Assembly (NCBI GenBank): GCA_002291845.1
Contig: DBAU01000065.1
Coordinates: 1-13,106, forward strand
Direction: 5' to 3'
Length of the DNA stretch: 13,106 bases
Origin: Alphaproteobacteria bacterium UBA1002
GTDB taxonomy: Bacteria > Pseudomonadota > Alphaproteobacteria > Rickettsiales > UBA998
Shown here: positions 1 through 5,896 of the stretch, piece after piece
Layout of the letters: each line of letters opens with the position of its first letter
Position numbering within the stretch: the stretch's first letter is position 1
The notes under the pieces: model-generated
Databases searched by the model: none
What the model saw: only the letters and a program-made list of their open reading frames with translations
Told to the model about the DNA's origin: nothing
Position numbers and translations under genes: made by a program

Positions 1-2
1 TG

Positions 3-78
3 CGTCATGGCGAGGAGCATAAGCGACGTGGCCGTGCATGCCGGCCCTTGAAATGCTTCGCTGACGCTCGCAATGACG
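3..78. repeat. imperfect inverted repeat, REP/MITE-like intergenic element
   Basis: The left arm CGTCATGGCGAG (3-14) is matched at 11 of 12 positions by the reverse complement of the right arm CTCGCAATGACG (67-78). Further in, GAGGAGCATAAGCGACG on the left loosely mirrors AAATGCTTCGCTGACGC on the right. The CGTCATTGCGAG...CTCGCAATGACG ends resemble a dispersed palindromic repeat that I remember from intergenic regions of many proteobacteria; that likeness is recollection, not a search. A minus-strand reading frame crosses the element but has no other support. The element may extend left of the window. Confidence 0.55.
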
Positions 79-374
79 GGGACGCGTCACCTTCGGGGCT
101 GATTGTCCCACCGGCAAAAGATGCTGCGCAGGCTGCGCCTCGCGGGATGATAGGCCGGCTTCCTTTCTCATGCACGCATAACGAGAGTCCCTTATAGCAA
201 AATTGTCGCCTGGGTAGCAAGGTGAGGGCTTGGCCCAATTTTTTGGCATCCGGGCAGCCTTTGGGAATCCTTGGGAAAACCGTCTTTCTTAATTCATCCG
301 CACCCGGAACGATGCTTGAAAAGTCACAGGTTTCTGACAATCGGGTAGGGTGGCGCGATCTGCCCAACATTCCC
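79..374. other. non-coding stretch upstream of the dcw promoter
   Basis: About 300 bases without a gene I can support. It holds a short hairpin (GCGCA 126-130 with TGCGC 134-138, loop GGC), a CCAATTTTTTGG palindrome around 235-246 and the TTGGGAA tandem pair listed separately. I see no tRNA or rRNA. Open frames on both strands (for example + 222-413) have no ribosome binding site or recognisable protein, and the plus-strand one runs across the promoter. Composition is more AT-rich towards the right, as expected for a control region. Confidence 0.5.
261..280 (+). promoter_or_regulatory. tandem TTGGGAA repeats, possible distal MraZ site
   Basis: Two adjacent 10-mers, TTGGGAATCC and TTGGGAAAAC, agree at 8 of 10 positions. 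They place TGGG at 262 and 272, exactly one helical turn apart. MraZ of E. coli is known to bind TGGGN direct repeats with 5-base spacers, which has the same 10-base period. This pair lies about 130 bases upstream of the main array at 404-437 and in the opposite orientation. With only two units, chance is a real possibility. Confidence 0.3.
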
Positions 375-403
375 TTGACCAGCCCAGCTAGGAATCATAT
401 TCT
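375..403 (+). promoter_or_regulatory. candidate sigma70 promoter of the dcw operon
   Basis: TTGACC at 375-380 (5 of 6 to TTGACA) is followed after exactly 17 bases by TATTCT at 398-403 (4 of 6 to TATAAT). The start of transcription would fall near 409-411, leaving a leader of about 70 bases before the first start codon at 480. The position, just upstream of a CCCA array suited to MraZ and of the first genes of the cluster, supports its role as the main promoter. The call rests on sequence match only. Confidence 0.55.
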
Positions 404-437
404 CCCAATATAGCCCAAGAAAAACCAGTTTATCCCA
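404..437 (-). promoter_or_regulatory. MraZ box array (TGGG every 10 bases on the minus strand)
   Basis: CCCA occurs at 404-407, 414-417 and 434-437, with ACCA (one mismatch) at 424-427, so four units sit exactly 10 bases apart. On the minus strand three read TTGGG. MraZ proteins are known to bind short TGGGN-type repeats with this period upstream of their own gene and repress the operon. The array begins directly after the -10 hexamer and covers the predicted transcription start, where a bound repressor would block initiation. Two further CCCA words lie at 363-366 and 383-386, 20 bases apart but out of phase by one base with the array. Binding by the MraZ encoded here is inferred. Confidence 0.6.
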
Positions 438-450
438 AAAACTATCCACA
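430..450 (+). promoter_or_regulatory. two DnaA-box-like 9-mers in the leader
   Basis: CTATCCACA at 442-450 matches the DnaA box TTATCCACA at 8 of 9 positions, and TTATCCCAA at 430-438 matches at 7 of 9. They share orientation and start 12 bases apart. The first overlaps the last MraZ box. DnaA is known to act as a transcription factor at division genes in some alphaproteobacteria (Caulobacter ftsZ). A role here is inference, and single near-matches to a 9-mer are not rare. Confidence 0.3.
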
Positions 451-479
451 GGGCAAAACAGGCAAGAAGGAGGAGAAAA

Positions 480-653
480 ATGAACCAAGAACAATCTTTT
501 AGCGGGATAATGCCCACCGCGCTTCGACAGGTTCAGCGCCTCTTTTGCACAAGCCGGGAAGATACCGCGGTGGAAACCATCCTGAAGCTCGCCCTCGGGC
601 CGCTGGCGGTCTGGGCAGGCCTCTACAGCCTGCTTCCGTGGTTGCTCAGCTAG
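480..653 (+). CDS. unrecognised 57-residue small membrane protein, first gene of the operon
   Basis: ATG at 480 is preceded by AAGGAGG (467-473) with a 6-base spacer, a full-strength Shine-Dalgarno sequence and better than that of any of the known genes here. The frame runs to TAG at 651-653. The first 30 residues are polar, with several Arg (R15, R20, R26) and a single Cys at 23. Residues about 33-56 are hydrophobic (LALGPLAVWAGLYSLLPWLL), ending one residue before the stop, which suggests a single C-terminal membrane segment in a tail-anchored layout. It lies between the MraZ-box promoter and mraZ, 30 bases upstream of the mraZ start, so it should be cotranscribed with the division genes. 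I do not recognise a family. A translated leader ORF that tunes mraZ expression is an alternative to a working small protein. Confidence 0.6.
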   Translation: MNQEQSFSGIMPTALRQVQRLFCTSREDTAVETILKLALGPLAVWAGLYSLLPWLLS

Positions 654-683
654 TAACGGTGACAGGGGAGCGCGGCGTAGCCC

Positions 684-1148
684 ATGGCGTTATTTCTTTC
701 GACCTTCCAGAAGAAGATCGACAAGAAGGGACGGGTTTCCGTCCCCAGCGGGTTTCGCACGGTCCTCGCCGGGGAGCATTTCAACGGCATCGTGGTCTAT
801 CAGTCATTCATCAATCCGTGCTTGGAAGCTTGCGGCATGAGCCGTATTGAAAAGCTCTCTGAGCGTATCGATACGCTGGATCCGTTCTCGGAAGAGCACG
901 ACGCCTTCGCCGCGACCATCCTTGGCGGTAGCGTGCAGCTGGCCTTTGACGGCGAAGGCCGCGTGATGCTGCCGGAATCACTCCTGCAGGCGGCAGGCAT
1001 CGGCGAGGATGTGGTGTTTGTCGGTAAAGGCAAAACCTTCGAAATCTGGAAGCCGGAAGATTATACCAAGCACGCCGAAGTGGCGCGCCGCATTGCGCTG
1101 GAAAAACGGCAGCATCTGCGTGCCCCCACGGGCGGGGAGGGCGCATGA
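684..1148 (+). CDS. mraZ: transcriptional regulator MraZ
   Basis: A 154-residue DNA-binding regulator, close to the usual family length of about 150. It has two AbrB-like (SpoVT/AbrB fold) halves, each with a D-x-x-GRV-x-P/LP core: IDKKGRVSVP around residues 12-21 and FDGEGRVMLP around 88-97. MraZ typically forms a ring-shaped oligomer that binds repeated TGGG-type boxes upstream of its own gene and represses the dcw operon. A suitable array lies at 404-437. The start is fixed: an in-frame TAG at 678-680 lies two codons upstream of ATG 684, so no longer protein is possible. The only Shine-Dalgarno candidate, AGGGGAG at 664-670, is 13 bases away, which is long, so initiation may be weak or coupled to the small upstream ORF. 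It overlaps rsmH by 4 bases (ATGA). Confidence 0.95.
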   Translation: MALFLSTFQKKIDKKGRVSVPSGFRTVLAGEHFNGIVVYQSFINPCLEACGMSRIEKLSERIDTLDPFSEEHDAFAATILGGSVQLAFDGEGRVMLPESLLQAAGIGEDVVFVGKGKTFEIWKPEDYTKHAEVARRIALEKRQHLRAPTGGEGA

Positions 1149-2113
1149 TAGACGCCCGCCACGCTCCGGTGATGCTGCCTGAAGTGCTGGCGCATCTGGC
1201 TCCCGTGGCGGGCGAGGTCTATGTAGACGGTACCTTTGGCGCCGGTGGCTATACGCGTGCGATTCTAGACGCGGCGGATTGCAAAGTGGTGGCGATGGAC
1301 CGTGATCCCACGGTAAACCCCACGGCGCAGGCGTTCCGCCAGCAATACACAACCCGCTTTGATTTTCTCCTCGGGCGTTTCGGTGACATGGAGGCGCTCC
1401 TTGCCGCGCAGGGTGTCACGCAGGTGAACGGCATCGTGCTCGATATTGGGGTATCCTCCATGCAGCTCGATCAGGCGGAGCGTGGCTTTTCCTTCCGGGA
1501 GGACGGGCCGCTCGACATGCGCATGTCAGGCGAGGGGGAATCCGCCGCGGACATCGTTAACCGTTATGAGGAAAAAGACCTCGCTGACATTCTCTTTATC
1601 TATGGTGAGGAGAAAGCCGCTCGCCGCATCGCGCGTGCCATCGTGCAAAAGCGGCAGGAGCAGGCCATCGAGCGCACCGGTGAGCTGGCGAATCTGGTCC
1701 GCTCGGTGGTGCGTGCCTCGCCGAAAGAAAAGAAAGACCCGGCCACCCGTACCTTTCAAGCGCTGCGGATTTACGTTAATGAAGAGCTGCGCGAGCTAGA
1801 GCGGGCGCTGGATGCTGCAGAGCGCCTGCTTGCTCCGCAAGGGCGGCTGGTGGTGGTGGTGTTCCACTCGCTGGAAGACCGTATCGTCAAGCGCTTCCTC
1901 AGCGAGCGGGTGCGTACCGACGCCGGTGTATCGCGTCATGTGCCGGTTGCGCTGGCGCAGCCGCATGCCCCTCTGCCCACATTCTCACTCATCACCCGCA
2001 AGGCGGTGGCGCCCGGCGAAGAAGAAGCGCGCCGCAATCCGCGCGCCCGTTCCGCCAAACTGCGCGCTGCGTTGCGTACGTCACACAATATTCTTGAAGG
2101 GGAGGCCGCCTAA
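1145..2113 (+). CDS. rsmH: 16S rRNA m4C1402 N4-methyltransferase RsmH (MraW)
   Basis: A 322-residue cytosolic SAM-dependent methyltransferase that modifies N4 of cytidine 1402 in 16S rRNA, at the ribosomal P site. Visible landmarks are the N-terminal HAPVMLPEVL, SAM-binding motif I VDGTFGAGGYT (residues 27-37), the acidic MDRDP (51-55), LDIGVSSMQLDQAERGFSF in the middle, the DMRM stretch, FHSLEDRIVKRF starting at residue 240, and the C-terminal NPRARSAKLRA. Length and motif order are typical. The start codon overlaps the mraZ stop (ATGA), so translation is probably coupled. The stop overlaps the ftsL start (TAATG). Its place between mraZ and ftsL is the standard one in proteobacterial dcw clusters. 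Confidence 0.96.
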   Translation: MIDARHAPVMLPEVLAHLAPVAGEVYVDGTFGAGGYTRAILDAADCKVVAMDRDPTVNPTAQAFRQQYTTRFDFLLGRFGDMEALLAAQGVTQVNGIVLDIGVSSMQLDQAERGFSFREDGPLDMRMSGEGESAADIVNRYEEKDLADILFIYGEEKAARRIARAIVQKRQEQAIERTGELANLVRSVVRASPKEKKDPATRTFQALRIYVNEELRELERALDAAERLLAPQGRLVVVVFHSLEDRIVKRFLSERVRTDAGVSRHVPVALAQPHAPLPTFSLITRKAVAPGEEEARRNPRARSAKLRAALRTSHNILEGEAA

Positions 2114-2439
2114 TGCGTCACAATACATGGATTGGGGTGTTGGTCATACTGGTTGCGATTCTGGGGCTGACCCGCGTAAAATACGTGGTAGGTGATGTGC
2201 GGCGCGATGTGCGCCAGATGGAGCAACAGCTCGCGGAGGAGCAGGCAAAGATGCACGTGTTGCAGGCGGAATGGGCGCATCTGACACGCCCGGAGCGACT
2301 GGAAACACTCAATGCGCAGCACCTCGCTTTGGTGCCCGTATCGGCGACCCGCATGCAGGAGGTTTACACGATTCCGGTGCGCGGTGAAGTGTCTGCGGCG
2401 AAGCCACCGGTTGCGACCGAAGTGCGCTATGCCCGCTGA
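2113..2439 (+). CDS. ftsL: cell division protein FtsL
   Basis: A 108-residue bitopic inner-membrane protein. Residues about 5-21 (TWIGVLVILVAILGL) form the single membrane segment after a very short cytoplasmic end. A periplasmic coiled coil follows (about 27-55, rich in Glu, Gln and Leu), and then LQAEWAHLTRPERLETLN, which is characteristic of alphaproteobacterial FtsL. In the family, FtsL pairs with FtsB (DivIC) and FtsQ and activates FtsW-FtsI at the septum. FtsL diverges strongly, so position (between rsmH and ftsI, overlapping both) adds much to the call. The tail from about residue 90 (VRGEVSAAKPPVATEV) is probably disordered. Confidence 0.9.
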   Translation: MRHNTWIGVLVILVAILGLTRVKYVVGDVRRDVRQMEQQLAEEQAKMHVLQAEWAHLTRPERLETLNAQHLALVPVSATRMQEVYTIPVRGEVSAAKPPVATEVRYAR

Positions 2440-4270
2440 GACGACCCCACGTGCCCATGCCACCGCGACGACGCGTGTGATACGCACGGAAAGTCGAACC
2501 AAGCAGCGCCTTGAATTAAGTCGTGGGCGCTTGTTGACTGTCAGTTGTTTGTTTGCTGTCTGCTTTGGTGCGGTAGGGATCCGGCTGGTTGGTGTTGCCA
2601 GTACTCCCTTGGAAGAAGCGTTGCTGCGCCGGGTCAATTACCAGACTCCGGCCGTTGCCGAGATGACCCTTGCCGACATCATTCAGCGCACGACCCCGCG
2701 TGATGAGGTTGATTTGCCGGCGTTGATCTTGCCACGGCGAGATATTACCGACCGATACGGAAATATGCTGGCTACAAGCCTTGAAACACGTTCACTTTAT
2801 GCACACCCGCGGGAGGTTCGGCGGCCCAAAGAAGCGGCGCGTGCGCTCGCTGCGGTGTTGCCGCGCGTGCCGTTGACCAAACTTGAGAAGTTACTGACCT
2901 CCTCCAGCAAGTTTGTTTGGCTCATGCGCAACCTGACGCCGCGCGAGCAGGTGGCAGTGAATAATCTGGGCCTGCCCGGTCTTTATTTTCAAAAAGAATA
3001 CACGCGCGTGTATCCGCAAGGCGATTTGCTATCCCATGTCATCGGCTTTGTTGACATCGACGGTCATGGGCTGGCAGGGATCGAAAAAACGTTTGATCAT
3101 GATCTAACGCGCGAAAATACTGAGGACGAGCCGCTTCAGCTTTCTCTTGATTTACGCTTGCAACATTTGCTGAATGACCAACTAGAAAATGCGATCGAAG
3201 AATTCTCCGCCATCGGTGCTGCGGGCATGATTGCGGATCTGAAAACCGGCGAGGTCCTTGCCTTTTCAAGCCTGCCGAGCTTTGATCCGCACCATCCTGG
3301 CCGCTCACAGCAAGAAGCGCTGTTCAATCGTGTGTCGCTTGGCACCTATGAAATGGGTTCCACGTTTAAAACCTTCACGGCAGCGCTGGCGCTGGATTCG
3401 GGAGCGCTCACCATGCAGGATGGTTTTGATACCAGCCACCCAATTAAGGTGTCACGCTGGACCATCACGGATACCCACCCGGTTTATCGTTGGATTTCCG
3501 TGCCGGAGATTTACATCTACTCGTCCAATATCGGCACCGTGAAGATGATCCAGAAGGTGGGGGTAGAACGGCAGCAGGCCTTCATGAAAAAACTTGGCAT
3601 GTTTGACCGTGTGGATATCGAGCTGCCGGAGCGCGCAGAGCCCCTGATGCCTTCGCCTTGGCGGGAAATCAATATGATGACCATCTCGTATGGCCATGGC
3701 ATTTCGGTCACGCCACTGCACCTGGCACAGGGAATTCAAACTATGCTGAATGGCGGCTACCGCCAGGGCTTTACGCTAGTCAAGGGTGAGCAGGTGCCGT
3801 TGGAAAAGAGCGAGCGTGTGATTCGCCCTGAAACCTCCAAGCATGTCCGTCGTCTGATGCGTGCGGTGGTGCAGTATGGCACGGGTAGAAGTGCGGATGT
3901 GCCTGGCTACCATGTCGGTGGTAAGACCGGAACGGCTGAGAAGGTGAAAGCCGGGGGATATGCAGAAAAAGCAAAAATCGCCTCATTTATTGGGGCGTTC
4001 CCGATGAATGATCCGCGCTATCTGATTCTGGTGATGGTCGATGAGCCGAAGCCAACAAAGAAAACCTATGGCTATGCTACCGGGGGGTGGGTGGCTGCTC
4101 CAGTGGTTGGTCGTTTGGTCAATCAAATGGCGCCAATGTTAGGTTTAAAGCCAAACACCGATATCGCGCCAGATGCCATCGACGACTACATGCTGGCCAT
4201 CAAGGAAAAAGAAAAACGTGCCCGTCAGCAGGCGGCAGAGCGTACCCGCGTCCAGACGGTCAGCTATTGA
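2429..4270 (+). CDS. ftsI: septal peptidoglycan transpeptidase FtsI (PBP3)
   Basis: A 613-residue class B penicillin-binding protein that crosslinks septal peptidoglycan. The chosen ATG (2429) overlaps the ftsL stop by 11 bases. The open frame reaches back to 2312, but that part lies inside ftsL. The order is a cytoplasmic tail of about 34 residues rich in Arg and Thr, one membrane segment (about 35-55), the PBP dimerisation domain (RRDITDRYGNMLATS onward), then the transpeptidase domain with S311-T-F-K314 (active-site Ser311), S365-S-N367 and K499-T-G501. All three catalytic motifs are intact. The segment between the membrane helix and the RRDITDRYGN motif (about residues 60-100) seems longer than I expect for the family. 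Base composition is clearly lower in GC than its neighbours (about 52% in two lines counted by eye against 67% in one murD line), with frequent TTG, TTT and GAA codons. PBP2/MrdA is less likely because the gene follows ftsL. Confidence 0.96.
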   Translation: MPAETTPRAHATATTRVIRTESRTKQRLELSRGRLLTVSCLFAVCFGAVGIRLVGVASTPLEEALLRRVNYQTPAVAEMTLADIIQRTTPRDEVDLPALILPRRDITDRYGNMLATSLETRSLYAHPREVRRPKEAARALAAVLPRVPLTKLEKLLTSSSKFVWLMRNLTPREQVAVNNLGLPGLYFQKEYTRVYPQGDLLSHVIGFVDIDGHGLAGIEKTFDHDLTRENTEDEPLQLSLDLRLQHLLNDQLENAIEEFSAIGAAGMIADLKTGEVLAFSSLPSFDPHHPGRSQQEALFNRVSLGTYEMGSTFKTFTAALALDSGALTMQDGFDTSHPIKVSRWTITDTHPVYRWISVPEIYIYSSNIGTVKMIQKVGVERQQAFMKKLGMFDRVDIELPERAEPLMPSPWREINMMTISYGHGISVTPLHLAQGIQTMLNGGYRQGFTLVKGEQVPLEKSERVIRPETSKHVRRLMRAVVQYGTGRSADVPGYHVGGKTGTAEKVKAGGYAEKAKIASFIGAFPMNDPRYLILVMVDEPKPTKKTYGYATGGWVAAPVVGRLVNQMAPMLGLKPNTDIAPDAIDDYMLAIKEKEKRARQQAAERTRVQTVSY

Positions 4271-4293
4271 GCTGGATGCGTGTGGATCTTGCG

Positions 4294-4321
4294 TTTTGTC
4301 GCGGGCGAAGGTGGGTATAAA
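4294..4321 (+). promoter_or_regulatory. weak promoter candidate in the ftsI-murE gap
   Basis: The 92-base gap 4271-4362 is large for this tightly packed cluster. TATAAA at 4316-4321 is a good -10 hexamer (5 of 6), but the best -35 at a proper distance is only TTTTGT (4294-4299, 16-base spacer). A transcript from here would have a leader of about 35 bases before murE. The call rests mainly on the -10 and the unusual gap. Confidence 0.25.
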
Positions 4322-4362
4322 CTCCCCTAGGCAGCGCATCATCCGCACGGTATAAGAAACGC

Positions 4363-5844
4363 ATGAAACTTGCACAGATGATGGCCGCTTATCCCCCGCT
4401 GCGGGTACGTGGCGACGCGGATGTGGCCCTGACCGGGCTCACCACGGATTCACGGGTGGCCACCGAAGGCTGCCTGTTTATTGCCATTCCGGGCACCAGT
4501 GGCGACGGTGCGGCCTATGCCCGTGACGCGGTGGCCCGTGGCGCGGTGGCGGTGGTCTGCACGCCGGATGCCGCAGCGCAGATGCCCGCCGGCGTGACCA
4601 TCGTAGAGGTGGCTAACCCGCGTCTGGCGGCGGCGATGTACGCGGCGGCGTTTTATCAGCCGCTGCCGTCACGCATTGTGGCGGTCACCGGTACGGACGG
4701 CAAAAGCTCGACCGTGGAATTTATCCGCCAGCTACTGGAAGCCAACGGGCGCAAATCAGCGTCGCTCGGCACCATTGGCATCGCCACCAGTGTGCCGCTG
4801 CCACCTTACGAAGCGACCAACACCACGCCCGATCCGGTCGTACTGTGCCAGCGGTTGCACATGCTTGCCCGCGCCGGGGTAGAGGATGTGGCGCTGGAGG
4901 CCTCCAGCCATGGCCTGCACCAATGCCGCCTGGAAGGCCTGAGGCCGACGGTGGGTGTGTTCACCACCTTCGGGCAGGACCATCTTGATTACCATGGCAC
5001 GCTTGAGGCCTATTTTGATGCCAAGGCGCGCTTATTTCGTGAGTTATTGAGCACGGGCAGTGCGGCGGTGCTGAATGCCGATGATCCGCGCATTGCCATG
5101 CTGCGCGAGTCCTGCACGATGCAGGGCGTGAAGGTACTGAATTTCGGCGTCGCGGGAGATGCCTGCCAGCTGCTGGAGGCCACGCCGGTAGAAGACGGGC
5201 AGCGCGTGCGCCTGCGCCTCGATGGGGTGGCGTGGGACGGCGTGATTCCGCTGTATGGGCGCTTTCAGGTAATGAATGTGCTGGCCGCCAGTGCGGCGTC
5301 GCTGGCGCTGGGGCTGAGTGCGCCACAGATTCTGGCAGCCTATGCCGGGCTGCGCGGGGTGCGTGGGCGGCTGGAGCTGGCGGCGCGCCATCCGCAGGGC
5401 ATGCCGGTCTTTGTGGATTATGCCCACACCGCGCAGGGGCTTGCCTCGGCGCTATCAGCGCTGCGGCCACATACGCGCGGGCGCTTGCATGTGGTGTTTG
5501 GCTGCGGCGGCAACCGCGACGCAGGCAAGCGGCCTGAGATGGGCGCCGTCGCCGTTGCGCAGGCAGACCGCGTGATTGTCACTGATGATAATCCACGCCA
5601 CGAGGACCCGGCAGCGATCCGCCGGGCGGTGATGGCAGCCGCGGTGGGCGCGGAAGAAATCGCCGATCGTCGCACCGCGATTACTCAGGCTGTGGCCAGC
5701 CTTGAGGCGGGGGACGTGTTGTTGATCGCCGGTAAAGGGCATGAAACCTACCAGATCATCGGCGACACAAAGCATCCCTTTAATGATGTCGAAGAAGCGT
5801 TGGCGGCGGTGGCAGCGCTCTCTGGCGTGCGGGCCGCCGGGTGA
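4363..5844 (+). CDS. murE: UDP-MurNAc-L-Ala-D-Glu:meso-diaminopimelate ligase MurE
   Basis: A 493-residue cytosolic ATP-dependent Mur ligase that adds the third residue of the stem peptide. Visible parts are the N-terminal UDP-binding domain (TGLTTDSR near 24), the P-loop G110-T-D-G-K114-S-S, EASSHGLHQCRLEGL in the central domain, LDYHGTLEAYFDAK with K221 at the place of the carbamylated lysine, DYAHT, GCGGNRDAGKRPEMG and IAGKGHETYQ. D409-N-P-R412 is the family signature for meso-diaminopimelate rather than L-lysine, so a Gram-negative type cell wall is expected. Start ATG 4363 begins a protein aligned with the usual N-terminus, but only a weak AAGAAA lies upstream. Asp in the P-loop (GTDGK) in place of the commoner Asn is a mild variant. 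Confidence 0.97.
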   Translation: MKLAQMMAAYPPLRVRGDADVALTGLTTDSRVATEGCLFIAIPGTSGDGAAYARDAVARGAVAVVCTPDAAAQMPAGVTIVEVANPRLAAAMYAAAFYQPLPSRIVAVTGTDGKSSTVEFIRQLLEANGRKSASLGTIGIATSVPLPPYEATNTTPDPVVLCQRLHMLARAGVEDVALEASSHGLHQCRLEGLRPTVGVFTTFGQDHLDYHGTLEAYFDAKARLFRELLSTGSAAVLNADDPRIAMLRESCTMQGVKVLNFGVAGDACQLLEATPVEDGQRVRLRLDGVAWDGVIPLYGRFQVMNVLAASAASLALGLSAPQILAAYAGLRGVRGRLELAARHPQGMPVFVDYAHTAQGLASALSALRPHTRGRLHVVFGCGGNRDAGKRPEMGAVAVAQADRVIVTDDNPRHEDPAAIRRAVMAAAVGAEEIADRRTAITQAVASLEAGDVLLIAGKGHETYQIIGDTKHPFNDVEEALAAVAALSGVRAAG

Positions 5845-5847
5845 GCG

Positions 5848-5868
5848 GCCGCACGATGACGATGCGGC
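5848..5868 (+). other. small hairpin just after the murE stop
   Basis: GCCGCA (5848-5853) pairs with TGCGGC (5863-5868) around a 9-base loop, four bases after the murE stop. No T-run follows, so it is not an intrinsic terminator. It could affect mRNA stability or be chance in GC-rich DNA. The rest of the 52-base gap holds the AAGGAG ribosome binding site of murF. Confidence 0.25.
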
Positions 5869-5896
5869 ACCGGACATACAACAAGGAGATGCAGCG

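Noticed and set aside
5..370. 121-codon minus-strand frame at the left edge
   Set aside because: It runs through the palindromic repeat and across the area next to the promoter. There is no ribosome binding site or recognisable protein, and repeat elements of this kind often create such frames.
222..413. 63-codon plus-strand frame
   Set aside because: It covers the promoter and the first MraZ box, lacks a ribosome binding site and shows no protein-like pattern.
545..850. 101-codon plus-strand frame across the small ORF and mraZ
   Set aside because: It overlaps the real mraZ and the small membrane ORF in another frame, and its product resembles a frame-shifted reading.
2312..2428. N-terminal extension of ftsI
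   Set aside because: It is a frame-shifted reading of ftsL. A normal FtsI cytoplasmic tail starts at 2429.
5741..5896. N-terminal extension of murF
   Set aside because: It lies mostly inside murE, has no matching MurF sequence, and ATG 5897 has a clear AAGGAG at good distance.
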